Origin: Aplysia californica
Lineage: Eukaryota > Mollusca > Gastropoda > Aplysiida > Aplysiidae
Reading direction: 5' to 3'
Length of the DNA: 64,000 nucleotides
NCBI RefSeq assembly: GCF_000002075.1
Contig: NW_004797330.1
Coordinates: 745,456-809,455, forward strand
The notes beneath the pieces are model-generated. The model was given only the letters and a program-made list of their open reading frames with translations. It ran no database searches and had not been told where the DNA came from. This document shows, one piece after another, positions 1 to 12,900 of the stretch. How positions within the stretch are numbered: position 1 is the first letter of the stretch; every line of letters begins with the position of its first letter. The position numbers and the translations under genes were made by a program.

Positions 1-762
1 CTTTTAAGTAAAATATAGAATGTATTCACTTTGCGCTTTTCACAGTCCTGTTTCTGTTGTTTATTAATTACTTAATGAGACAGGTGACTGAACGTGATTA
101 CAAATTTTCTCTGAGCCCTTTCCTTACGAATGAATATACTTATGGCCTGGATAAAAATGATTCATTTCTGTGGGTGTTAAATCTTATCTACCAGAAATAC
201 TTTCATGGATTTTCCTGTACAGCCAGAATTAAATCTGTACTGTCATTTGAAAGTTGTATGAATTTTTATATCATAAACGAATGGATTCAGATATATCTCG
301 TCCACCAAACCAAAAAATTAACAATGGGCAACATGAAGGAAGCATAGAGAGTGAGAATAGATGCAGAAAAGCAGCTGTAACAATTCTGAGTGGGAAAGAG
401 ACTCTGACACTAGATCTAAATTTGTTGGTGATACAACACCGTTACAATTAGAAAAATACACATTCAAGTTTCGAATTCTCACAAAGAAAGGAAGTGTAAA
501 CATGTATTTGGGGGACTGAATGGAAATGTGTATTAAATTAGGGGACATGAAAATGACACGCTCTGTGTCATTCTGGCAGATGGGGGTAAACAGAAACGAC
601 CCAGAGCATGTTGTTCTGGTTGATAGGAGTAAGAAGTTTTAGGCAGAGAAAAATAATGTTTTGATTGACAATACCATCTTGCTAGAGTGAACAGTCATGG
701 TGACAGCATTCAGTTGTACTGATGTAATTAACTCTGTTTATAAATATATTTTTCTTTTTCAG
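1..762 (+). other. SF3B3: SF3B3 intron, nothing recognised
   Basis: This should be the 3' part of the intron upstream of the first visible exon. Short open frames occur, but none matches the upstream SF3B3 sequence and none has convincing splice borders. Confidence 0.5.
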
Positions 763-917
763 GTGTTAGCCATGTCTAGTCGCACGTGGCTGAGTTACAC
801 TTATCAAAGCCGATTCCACCTGACCCCTCTCTCCTATGAAACACTTGAGTATGCATCTGGATTCGCTTCCGAGCAGTGTCCTGAGGGCATTGTCGCCATC
901 TCAACAAATACTCTGAG
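763..917 (+). CDS. SF3B3: SF3B3 exon (VLAMSSRTWL...NTLR)
   Basis: A polypyrimidine tract and AG at 761-762 precede GTG, and a GTGTGT donor follows at 918. The exon starts in frame and ends two bases into an Arg codon completed by the next exon. The residues ASGFASEQCPEGIVAIS match the vertebrate protein. Confidence 0.95.
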
Positions 918-3900
918 GTGTGTTTTTGTGCAGCAAAAGGCTTGAATTTATGAATTTGTTGTCACATTTGTAATGATTTGTTAGGATTGAATTGTATATT
1001 CATAGAATTTTGGCAATAGCTCAGGATGTACAAAGGAATTGATTTAAGTTCAAAGTTGATTTAATTCTTATGAATCTTCCCTGTTGCGTCATGGATCTTT
1101 GCTTTACTCCTCTGCAGTCGAATGATGAACATTCTTTCTCTCATCTGATGTGTGTATGGAGATACCCTACGGTACTCTTTTCTGACTGACTGCACTGAAG
1201 TCGCTGTTTTAGGTGTCTGGAATTTGTAGACGTGGAATGCTATTAACTTGACTACAGTTGAACCTGCCCTGACAGCCACTTTCCATTCCCCTCCCCTTGC
1301 GTTTTTTCTAAATTTAACTGTGTAAAACGGCCACCTGTCCGCCGTGGCAACCATATTTAAACACACAACCCCTATCACACCAGGCAATAACACCTGTCTT
1401 AGACAGCCACCTTGTTGACTCCATTACGTTCTGTCATATATCATGCATTGGCCCCTAGCGTTGTGGGCGAGCCGTCATAATCCAATCACCTGTCGTTGTT
1501 AGTCCCTCCGACCAATCATGTTGCGCAGGCCCCTCCCACTATTGACCAAAAGCTACCAATTTTCAGCTCCTGGTTAGCATGTGATCCCGCATAACCCTTA
1601 AGTCACGCCGGGAACTCGTACACAAATTAGTGAGATGAGTGGTCACTGTTTCCCCAGTCTGTAACAAAGTAACAATGGACGTCACCATGAACTTGTGACA
1701 GAAACATCGCATTGTTCTCCAAGTGGTGGCGACCCATGTGTTTGTTTTAACATAGCACTCGGTCTTCCTCATCTGATACATTTAGTTTTATTGTCACCCT
1801 TGCGCAAAATCAGCAACAAAATACAAACTAACAACAAAAACCACAGCAAAGCTGCTACTTTCGATTGGGACCTCAGTAAGACGGCCACCTCTCTTATACG
1901 GCCACTTTTCTCCTTGACAATGGGTGGCCGTCTTACACAGGTTTGACTGTATTTAAAAGGGGGGGAGGCTTGGAAGTTTTATAGATTGTAGTCTGCAGTG
2001 AGGGAGATTAGGGGTTTTCATTTTTGCACTGTGTGGTGTATGATTTACAATCTCTCAATATATTTGTGCATCCCTTCCCTCCAGAATTTTGGCTCTAGAA
2101 AAACTGGGAGCTGTTTTCAACCAGGTGGCATGGCCCCTACAGTACACACCACGCAAGTTTGTCATTCACCCAGAGTCGAACAACCTTATCATCATTGAGA
2201 CAGATCACAATGCCTACACAGAAGAGACTAAGCAGCTGAGAAAACAACACATGGCAGAGGTAATGTACTTTTAATTGTCTTAATTTTTCTTCTTTTGAAG
2301 GACTAGTGTTTTTCTGTGATTGCAGGGTTTCCGGAAGGATTCTGTGAGCATCAATCTGGGTTTTGAGAGTTAAAATTAAGTAAATGTAATTTTTCTAATC
2401 CTTTGTTCCTCTGCTGCAGTCATTAATGATGAACATTCTTTCTCTCATCTGAGTTGACGTATGAAGACACTCAATGGTACTATTTTCTGAAATGACTGCT
2501 TTCCCCTTTTCAATAGTAACTACAAAAAGTTCATATGGGTCTGTTCATTATATCTGTTGTTTCATTTTTTAACTCTGTAGAATTATTATTCTCATTGAAA
2601 TGATTTACACTGATGGTTGTCCGATAGTTTTTTGTGAAATCCCTGTTACCATGTTGGTTTTTTCCCCCTTTTTTGTTCTATGCATTGCCACTTCCCCTAA
2701 ACATGAAGAAATTCTCTGGTTTCATGAAATTAGTGTGATCAGGGCTTTTACTTTTACCAAGGAGATGGAAGACAATACATAGAAGCAGAAATCTTTCATT
2801 GCTGTGAACCAGAATTTTTTCTTTTTGTTGATATAAAGTGTAAGTGTAAACATGTTTCCTTTTGCTCATAGGATGAGTAAGATAGTTTGTAGTGGAACAT
2901 TTTGGGACTTCATTTTTGTCTAAAGGCTTCAAATTCCATTTTTAAGGTTTGAGTCTCCATTTATTCTTTCACTCTTCTGAATGATATATCGAGATATTAT
3001 TTGGTACTACTTCGTGATGAGGATCTGTTATACCCATCCAGTTTCGCTATTTCTTGAATTTTTTTCTTGCTTTTTACAGTTAATGAAGTATGCTGTTGCG
3101 AGCGCCGTAAAACCTCTACTAAAACAAACAAGTCAATGAAGTTGGATGGTTCTTAGTTTATTTCTATTTTATGTTCTTATTGATCAATCAATATGCAAAA
3201 GTTCTCAATGAACTCAGGAATTGAAGTCTGCCGGTGAAATCTAAAACAGCTTTCCCACCTTTTTATGGTCAAAATTGAAGTCAAAGGAATGTTTACTTAC
3301 CACACAGATGTGACTGAAAGCAAATAATCTGTCAAATTTTAGTGCTGTGTTTGCTGTTTGTTTCAAACTGGTTTCCCTTCAAAACCTTTCGCAATTTCCT
3401 TTTTGCACTGCACGGGCTGTTCCTTGTGTAGGAGCATTATTATCAGAATTAAATGATTAAGCGATAGAATTTTGGTAAATAACTTTTCCTTTTGCAAGGT
3501 TAGATTTTTGTACAGTCATGAATGATGAACATTCTTTCTCTCATCTGAGTGACGTATGAAGACACTCTTTGGTACTACTTTCTGAATGGCTGAATCTCTA
3601 TTTTATAAGAAGAGAATGATAATGTAACTGATGAAGATGAGTTAAAAATAACTAGGTGTGACCATTTCCTTGATTTTGCTTCTCCTCAAAAGTTGATGAC
3701 ATCATTGTGGCAAATGAGTATTACATATTTGTTCAATCCAGTATACTGTCAATCAAGTGATGGAAATGAAATATGAGTAAATTATGCATCAAAATAATCT
3801 TTTCACAGTTGTATCGGAACAGTTAATGTCAAAGGAATGTTACTTAAAGCACATGTGTTGGTGAATAGGCAAGAAGTGATGATTTTATGTCAGGTTTTTA

Positions 3901-6900
3901 GTTTTTGTAAGAGTTTTACAGAGCTTGAAATACAATGCGGTCATATAAGTGCCAAAGACTAGATGTGTTGCAAGAAAGTAATAAACACAAAAAAGAGGGA
4001 GGAGAGATCAGGGTGAAAAATTTTTGATAGGGGGGAAAGGAGCTAGCCACATCAGAACACCCGCACATTAGGGTTTAAAACTGCGCTCCTTGTTTTGTTT
4101 TTTTGACAGCAGTTCCTGAAATAACACATTTTTTCACTGCACGCTTCATTTCTATGAATAGAATGATGAACACGCTGTGAATTCATGGCACATACGTATA
4201 TGTTCCTTTTGTAAGGTTAGATTTTTGTGCAGTCATGGATGATGAACATTCTTTCTCTCATCTGAGTGAAGTATGAAGACACTGAATGGTACTACTTTCT
4301 GAGTGACTGCTCAATCTCTTTTCATTTATAAAATGACAATGCAACTGATGAGGATCAGTTTAGATAAACAAGGTTTCAACTTTTCCTTGCTTTTGTTTCT
4401 CCTCAACATTTGACAACAACGCAAATATGTTTTTCTTTCTTATATTCAGAGTAATTAAATTTTAAAAATTGTTCAATTTGCCTGTTGGGAATCCAATATA
4501 CTGTCAATCAAATGATGGATATGAAACCAGATAATTTGATATCAGATTTTGTTGCTTTACAGTTTGTTTCAAAGTGGACTCCCCACAAAACTGTTGCAAT
4601 TTCCTTATTGCACTGTCTGTTCTTGTACTGCGTTATCATAGCTGCCACTTTTCTGCTAAATAATGGAAACTCCGCTTCATCTAGCTTTTCCCGCTACTTT
4701 CCCCCTTCCTCGGCTGGATCGTTCTCTGTCGCAAATTGCAATACTTTTTTTTTTACACATCATGGAAAACACAACCTGGTGTGAGACGAAAATGCACCTT
4801 GCGCATGTCCGCCCGTAGCTTCTTCCGTTCTGTGCCTAGTGCTAATTTCACATTGTTTATTGCGGAGCAACAGTGTCGATCGAGTATCGGGACGATAGCG
4901 TGCGGAGTTGTCTTTGAAACTGCAGAAAATTAGAGAGAAATTGATGCAGAATTAAAAAATAAATGGAGTTGGATTGAGAAAGGAGCAGACGGTGTGGGAC
5001 TTCAAAGGTTCATAAGAAAATGGAACAAGCTGGGTGCGGCACTTTGCATTTGGTGCGATATAAAGAAATCTCGTAGTAAAGTGGCAAAGGCGCCTCCTTA
5101 ATCCAATACTGCTCTACATCGTTGCACAAGTCGAAAGTGAAAGAAATATTTGTATGAGACACTAGCTGGCAACAAACACTGGATTTTTAGTCAATAAACT
5201 GGGTCAAATTCTTGTTAGTGGACCTAGTGTCTCGGGGGGGGGGGGGGTGCTTTTTTTTTTTTTTTTTTTAAATACATTTTAATTCAGTATGGTTAACAGA
5301 TATGACAGTTTTCCATTCCAAAAACATAGATGTTCCAATATATTGCCTCTGGATCTCACTAGTTTTACTCCGACCTTCGGAGAGGGCACGTACTCCTTCG
5401 CGTGAATTTCCTCCTTTTTTTAAATTCCTAAGTGGCAGCTATGATTATGATCTGAATTAAATAAAGCAAAGGAAGAATTGTGATCAATGAATTTTTCAAG
5501 TGTCATTTTTATTATTTTTTGTGCAGTCATGAATGATGAACATTCTTTCTCTCATCTGAGTGAAGTATGAAGACACTGTATGGTACTACTTTCTGAATGA
5601 CTGCGTAATCTCTTTTCATTTATAAGAATAACAAGGCAGCTGACTTGGATCAGTTAAGATGAACTAGGTTTCAGCATTTCCTTGATTTTGCTTCTTCTCA
5701 ACAAAAATGTTTTTTTCTATTTTTAGCATAATTACATATTTGTTCAATTTTCATTTTGAAAATCCAGTTTCCTTTTACAAGTTGCAATGAGCAATTTCCA
5801 TAATTGCACTGTCTGTTCTTGTGCTACATTATGATCTGACGTAAATAAAGCTAAGGAAGAATTGTGGTCAATGAATTTTCCAAATGCCATTTTTATTATT
5901 TTTTGTGCAGTCATGGATGATGAACATTCTTTCTCTCATCTGAGTGAAGTATGAAGACACTCTATGGTACTAATTTCTGAATGACTGCTTAATCTCTTTT
6001 CATTTATAAGAATAACAAAGCAGCTGACTGGGATCAGTTAAGATGAACTGGGTTTCAACATTTCCTTGATTTTGCTTCTGCTCAACAATTTAAAAAAATT
6101 TTTTTTTGCTTATTTATATATTTGTTAAATTTTCCTTTTAAGAATCCAATATACTGTCAATCAAGTGGTGGAAATGAAATGAAAGAGTTAATTGTATTTT
6201 AAAATGTGCTTTTCTCTTTTGAACTGAACTGTTAATATCAAAGGAATGTTACTTACTACGTGTTGGGGAATAGTCAAGAAGTAATGATTTCATGTTATGG
6301 TGTGTTCACTATTTGTTTCAAATTAGAGAAATAACTGGCATTTTTTTTTTCTCATCATTTCTTTACAGCATTTCTATGAATAGAATGACAAACATGCTGT
6401 AAAGTCATTTTGTTTATGTGCAGTCATGAATGATGAACATTCTTTCTCTCATCTGAGTGATGTATGAAGACACTCTATGGTACTACTTTCTGAATGACTG
6501 CATGCATTCCTTTATGTTGAAACAAATCCCAGTTATATAGATAAAGATCAGTCAGTTTAACGAAATCATTTGAATGAGTTTATCAATATTCTGGACAGAA
6601 AAGAGGAAACTGACCCGATGCAGAGCTGTCGATTTGTGATCTTTAGTTCAATACTTTCTTGTGCCCAACAAAACCCCTTCAATTACATGTAGTTGTGTGT
6701 CTCTCTCTCACTCTCTTCTCCCCCCCCCCCCCCCCCCCCCGGAAGAAATATCGCAGTACAACCTTTTTTTGAATAGGTGCACCCAAATGGCAAGGTTAAC
6801 ACTCACATATTAACTACCCTGTCATCTCATTATTTTTTCTTCCTTCAGTGTTTTGTTTTGTATGTGCCTAGTGAAGTTCAAATGTTAATTGGATTTTTAA

Positions 6901-9900
6901 ATATTTTGTTTCTAATTTTTTACTTTTATGATCTATGCAGGAATTGATTGAAGCTGCAGATGAAGATGAGAGAGAATTGGCAGCAGAAATGGCAGCACAG
7001 TTTTTGAATGAAGACCGACCAGAGACCATATTTGGGGCCCCTAAAGCAGGCCTGGGTATGTGGGCATCAGCTGTGAGAGTGTTGAACCCCATCACTGGGG
7101 AGAACTTGGAGAAGATTTCACTGGACCAGAACGAGGCAGCTCACAGGTAGGACATGGTTCCGCTTCTCTATCCTGTCATTTTATGTATTTTAGACTAACA
7201 ACAGATTCTGCTTAATCAGTCAAAATATTTCTTGTCAGTGTAATATATTGGACTTGGTTCATTGAGTTTCTTCTGAAGAACTTGGTGCATAATAGAAAAA
7301 TAAACTTTTAACTATTTAAGTTGAATGTGTAAAGGGTAATGGTGTGAAATATTTTAACACGTTTTCTTTTCTCTTTTTTTCAGTGTTGCCTTGATCAAAT
7401 TCGCCAACAGACCAGATGACACATTCCTCATTGTTGGCATTGCCAAAGACTTGGTGCTTAACCCAAGGTCTATAAGTGGTGGTGAACTGCTCACATATCA
7501 AGTAAGTTTGCTTGTTTTATTGTTTGGAAGCTAAAATTTAGTGGAGAAAAATGTCCATCAGATCTAAAGCATGCAGTAAACAATAATGTAAATTTTGTTA
7601 TGCAAACGCCAGAGATTTATTTCTTCAGTTGAGTATTTTTGTGCCCTTAATTAGCGTTTTCTGTAAAATTCACATATAAAAGTGTTTTTGAATGAACATA
7701 CAAGAAAATAAGGTGTTGAGCCTAAAAACAATAATTCAAAAAAATGTCCGAACTGGCCGAAAATAGCTAATTTCTCTGATTTCATTATTTTGACGAGCGC
7801 TTGATTTCACTTTGATGTCTCACATATATTCTAACACTTTGCAAATTTGATGTGTGGTACCTAAAACAAGCAGCTTGAGAGTAGGCACATGTGCACACAA
7901 CTTTTGATTAAACTGCTGTGGTGAAAAATTTGGGGGGTGTTCTTTGAATATCTATACAGTCCTATGGAAGGTGCACAAATAGAATATCTCTAATAATTGT
8001 GGAACTGTATCATGTGTGTGTGCATTTTTCTGTTGCAGGTGACTGAAGGTGGGAACAAACTAGAACTTCTTCATAAAACTCCAGTGGAGGATATCCCAGG
8101 AGCAATCACCCCGTTTCAAGGACGCGTACTTATTGGGGTTGGCAGATACCTCCGTATCTACGATTTGGGCAAGAAGAAACTGCTGCGCAAGTGTGAGAAC
8201 AAAGTATGGGGTTGTTTATCATCAGTGACTGCTTGTTTTTCTATTTTAATTGTACTGGTTCCCTTTAACATTATTATGAAGTTTGACGTTATTTAGAGAG
8301 GTCCGGTGCAATGTGGGTTTTTTTATTTGAAAAATTAGTCTCATCAGCAGGTTTTTTCAGACGTTTATGTTCAAAATCATTGTATAGTTGCTTGGTGCTC
8401 TACCATTCTGTGCTTCCTGCTCAGAGAGGCTTGTGTATTTTAAAAACCAATAGCAGGGCTGGCTGCTGGTCTGTAAATTGTGTTCCTTCTTCATATGACA
8501 TGCAGTTTACTGTAAACAATGCAGTTTTCATCTGGTATTTTCACATTGCTCTTTCAATACCGATTTTGAAAGTGTACCTTTAGTTCATTGTCACAAAAAT
8601 ATCCACTGTTGAATAGCTTAGTATGCTTGGAGATGATGTTTTTCCGTGTTTCACCTGAAAATTTTTGTGATTACACTTATTATAATGCCCTGATCCAAGC
8701 TCATAGCTTTTTAGTAACGAACTAGGTAAAAAGATGATCATTGATTGTACGAATATCATTTATAAGTGTCGTTAAACTTTTAATATGTTCATAGAACTTA
8801 ATTTCTATGGCTTCGCGTTTTCAAATCTGTTGCAGCAGGGGGATGGCGATGTATGAAATACCACAATATGTGATATTTGGTGCCTGCATTACATCTTTAC
8901 TAGTAATTAGTGAAAGGGAGGGGGGTATTTTCATTTTCTTTGTTATAAACTACTTTCACTCATGGGTAAGAAGTTTTAAATTACTTGCTGTGATGCCCAT
9001 ACTTCTTGAGAAAAGATATCTTCATGGGTAATCTGTCATTTTTATTTGTTGGTTGTAAATATTTGTTTATGACAAAGCATAGGCCGTGTGAAACCTGTTT
9101 AGTCTGTGAGACATAATTTGTAGACAAATGAATGTATAATTATATGTGACTATGAAAGGTTTCCTGAAGTTTGTCACCACCGAAAAAGTACATTTCTAAA
9201 GTATTGTCGGGGATGGAGATATTCTGTGGATATGATGTTTTTCCGTGTTTCACCTGATTTGTTATGATTACAGCGTGATATTTTCCTGATCCACATACCC
9301 AGAGAACAAGGCAGTTATTCAAACTAGCAGTGTTTGTTTCTAGGCTATAAAATGAAAACTCATCGTAGTATATTTTACATTAGTCTTCATCCTTTTCACA
9401 GGATACTGTCAGGTTTGGTCATTAGTATGTGTGCCTGTACAAAAGGATGGCATGGGCCTGGTAAACTCGCTTAACATTTACATGTACCCTAGTCCCTGGG
9501 ATGTTGCCAGATTTTTTTTACTTTTTTTGTCCCCCGAAGCTGCCACAGGACTTGCTTGATTGGGGGGGGGGTTTTCTTAACTAAAATATTAAATATTTCA
9601 CTCTTGGGAGTTGAACTTTGCTAGCAGTGACAAGGAAAATATTTTTTGTATTTCTAAGATCAGAGAGAGGTGTGGATATGATGTTTTCCGTGTTTCACCT
9701 GAATCATTGTGATTACACCATCATATTTTCTGATCCACAATTCCCAAAATCCTGATCATCTCAAACCATTGCTTATCACTAAAAGTTTTGATCACATGTG
9801 TTAAATGTTCATTATCCAGCTGAATTACCGAGGGGTAATCAGTTGACTGTTGAATGAGCTATAAATAGTGATGAAAGGTGTTTCATTTCATTGCTCTGTC

Positions 9901-12900
9901 CTTATCAGGAAGTTGTTTTTTCTATATATGGGAGGACATAGAATTGCAAAGTTATTGGGATGCTGGTAAAAGTCTGGAAACCTATGTTCGTGATTCTGTG
10001 GAGCTAATTAGATTTATTTCCCGAAGTTAAGTGATCAAAGGGAATGATGCCTTACATCAACTTTATGAAATATAGGCCCTGTGTTTGAAGCTTATGCAAT
10101 ACTCTGTTTTTATCACCACCAGCATATTCCCAACTTTATTGTGAGCGTCCACTGCTTGGGCCAGCGTGTTGTTGTTGGGGATGTACAGGAGAGCTTTCAC
10201 TTCCTACGCTATAGGCGGCCGGAGAACCAACTGGTTATCTTTTGTGATGACACCAATCCACGCTGGGTCACCTGCTCTTGCCTGTTGGATTACAATACCG
10301 TTGCTGGTGCGGACAAATTTGGAAATATTTCCATTGTGAGTAAATTTTGTGATATTGCAAGTTAGTGCGGGTTACAGTAGTGGTACTGTTTAGAACATCT
10401 TCATTGTAAGTTTGTGGTTAAACACCATCTGAATTTTAAAACCCGAACATTTCTCATATTACCAGTCCAAAGAGGGACTTGTCATGTACCTGCCATGAAG
10501 TCGGAAAAATCATTTGACTTTTTAAAAATACCTTATAGGTTATGCATAGTATTTGTTCTCCGTCTTCCATCAAACTGTGTCATGTTTTCTCTTTAAAGGA
10601 AATGAAAATGCAAGCTGTAATGTATGCTTTGACTGTACCGGTTATTTTCCAAACTCTATTTACTTGTATGTGTTGTTGTTTTCAAATCCCTTTAGCTGCG
10701 AGCATTTCGCTCTATTTACTTGTACGTAAATCTACGGTTATGCCAGTGCAGTGTTTTTGCTTTTGCAGCAGTTAATGTGTTGTGTATGATTTATCTGGGG
10801 TCTGAAGTGAATGCTATTCTGTAGAAATTTTCAAGCAGCTCTTGAGTAGGTACGCTGCTAGTAATATGTACCGCTGGTGGCCAGTTCGCTGGCGGTACAG
10901 TTGGTAAAATTTAGTGGGTGGTTGGCGGGTGCTCTGGTGTGGTTTGCTTCTTCTTTCCTATCAAACATCTATCGTCCTTATCTCCCCTTCTTCTTTTTTA
11001 TGTTTGTTACTCTCTTGTAACACCTCTAATCTTCTGGCGCTCATATGACCTTATGCAGTTGCGAACGCCGTAAAACCTCTACTAAAACTAAAAAGGTGAA
11101 ATTTACATACCTGTCCTGTTCCTGGGAGGAAGACAAAAATAGTTTAAGCTACCCGATCTCATCTCTGGGGCTCATATTTCTGATAAAATGTAATGTTTTT
11201 CTGCTTAGTGCTAGCCATTATTTTTGTCAATTATTGAGTTAGTTCATTATCTGCAGTCAGTTGAATCATGTTCACGTCTTCATAATTTCATCTGCAGATC
11301 CGATTGCCTACTGAAGTAAGCGATGATGTGGATGAAGATCCCACTGGAAACAAAGCTCTGTGGGATAGGGGACTTCTCAATGGTGCCTCACAAAAGGTCA
11401 GAATTGTGATAAAAACATAACAACTTATAGACCTGCATGTTTGCCGACAATCGTCTGAAATCCGACAATCGCGACCCGACCCGCGAACCGGCCGATGCTA
11501 TCGCTAGGCCCGCCTAGTATCAGTCAATGTGCGTAGTGCGAGGCCTGGCCGACTGCCAGCGACCCCTTTTTCTCCCGTCGGCTTCGTCGGCACTTTCGTT
11601 TTCGTGCCGACCGTCGACGCGCGCACTGCCGACGTCGGCGTTTCCGACATAATTGTCGGAACCTAAGTAGAAATGCGAATACGAAAAAGGACGACAACTT
11701 AAATTATCTACTTTCAGTTTCGTGCTCGAGCGGCCATTTTCAATTTCGTTTGTTGACTAATTCAATTGTTCAGATCGTGTGGGTTCATTCAAGTCCGACT
11801 CTCTTGTTCTAATAGAATCTAGATCTAGATTTATATAGAGATCATTATAGACCTCAATGGAGGATTCATAATCCAATTCTATTGTGTCAAACCCTATCAT
11901 AGGTTGTGCTGTAATATTAATATTGGTAAAAATAAGCATTTCATCAGGTGCGTGAATTATTTATTATTATTATTATATTTAGATCTATAGTCTAGATTCT
12001 AGATCTAGATCTAGTTAGATATCTAGATATAGATCTAGATCTAGCTAGATCTAGATCTAGAATCTAGACTCAGCTGAGTCCCTCTGTTCGGAATCGGATG
12101 CGGATTTCTAGTTCAAAGCCTAGAATCTATTCCTATTCACTTGTTCTTCAGGATCTAGATCTAGATTTATTTTTTAGATTACTAGTCTAGTAGATCTAGA
12201 TATCTAGATCTAGATCTATAGTCTATATGGAGGATTCATATTCCAATTCTATTGTGTTATTGTATCAAACCCTATAGCAATGTAGATGTAAGCCATATAG
12301 ATAAAATTTAGATCTAGATCTAGATCTAGAATCTATATGCTCCTTGTTTGTTTTGGAGTGTGGTTTTTTAATTAAATATTTTTTTTCATTTAGTAGGCTA
12401 CTTGTTTTGGCCTTTTTACATGCGAATCCCTTTAAGATGAGGCCCGATGCAGGTTCTTTTTGGGGTAGGGTTAGGGTTAGGTCTCTTCTTTATTGTGTTT
12501 GTTGGGGTGGTCGCTCGTTACTCGGATGTCCTTCCTTATGACACCCACTAAGGCTTTTGGGGGGGGGGGGGGGGGGTGCGCAAAATTTTCAGACAATCTG
12601 GTTGAGGCTCACATGCAGGTCTAAACTTAATATTCTTAACATTGGTGAATTGCTACCCTAAAAAGGGAGTTTGAAATGTATCTAAAGTAAATTTGTGTGG
12701 AAATGATGCTTTCCGTGTTTCACCTGAAATCTCTTGTGATTATATCATTATCACTCCTGATCCACATTTTTTTCTCTTTCTTTAGTCCTATGCTCAATGA
12801 GATACAAACATTTCATAGTTTATTGTAGTGTTCACCTAGAACTGGCTGGTATCATTTATTTTCATGAAGTGTCCAATTTAATTGTGAAATTAGTTTGTCT

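Larger units (their letters stand above)
2500..6940 (+). repeat. Tandemly duplicated intron units carrying the snoRNA
   Basis: The snoRNA flanks repeat with it. Examples are 'tactgtcaatcaa' near 3738, 4500 and 6152; 'caaaggaatgttact' near 3285, 3832 and 6240; and 'gattttgcttct' after copies 3, 5 and 6. The original unit looks about 0.7 kb long; copies 5 and 6 share a shortened 385-bp unit. A C20 run sits at 6721-6740. No coding exon is seen between 2260 and 6940. Confidence 0.7.
8700..10122 (+). other. SF3B3: SF3B3 intron between snoRNA copies
   Basis: Outside the three snoRNA-like genes this intron is AT-rich with a short G-run near 9560. No transposon end or exon is recognised. Confidence 0.5.

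Noticed and set aside
254-451. Open frame before the first SF3B3 exon
   Set aside because: No match to the upstream SF3B3 protein, and no AG/GT borders giving a joining frame.
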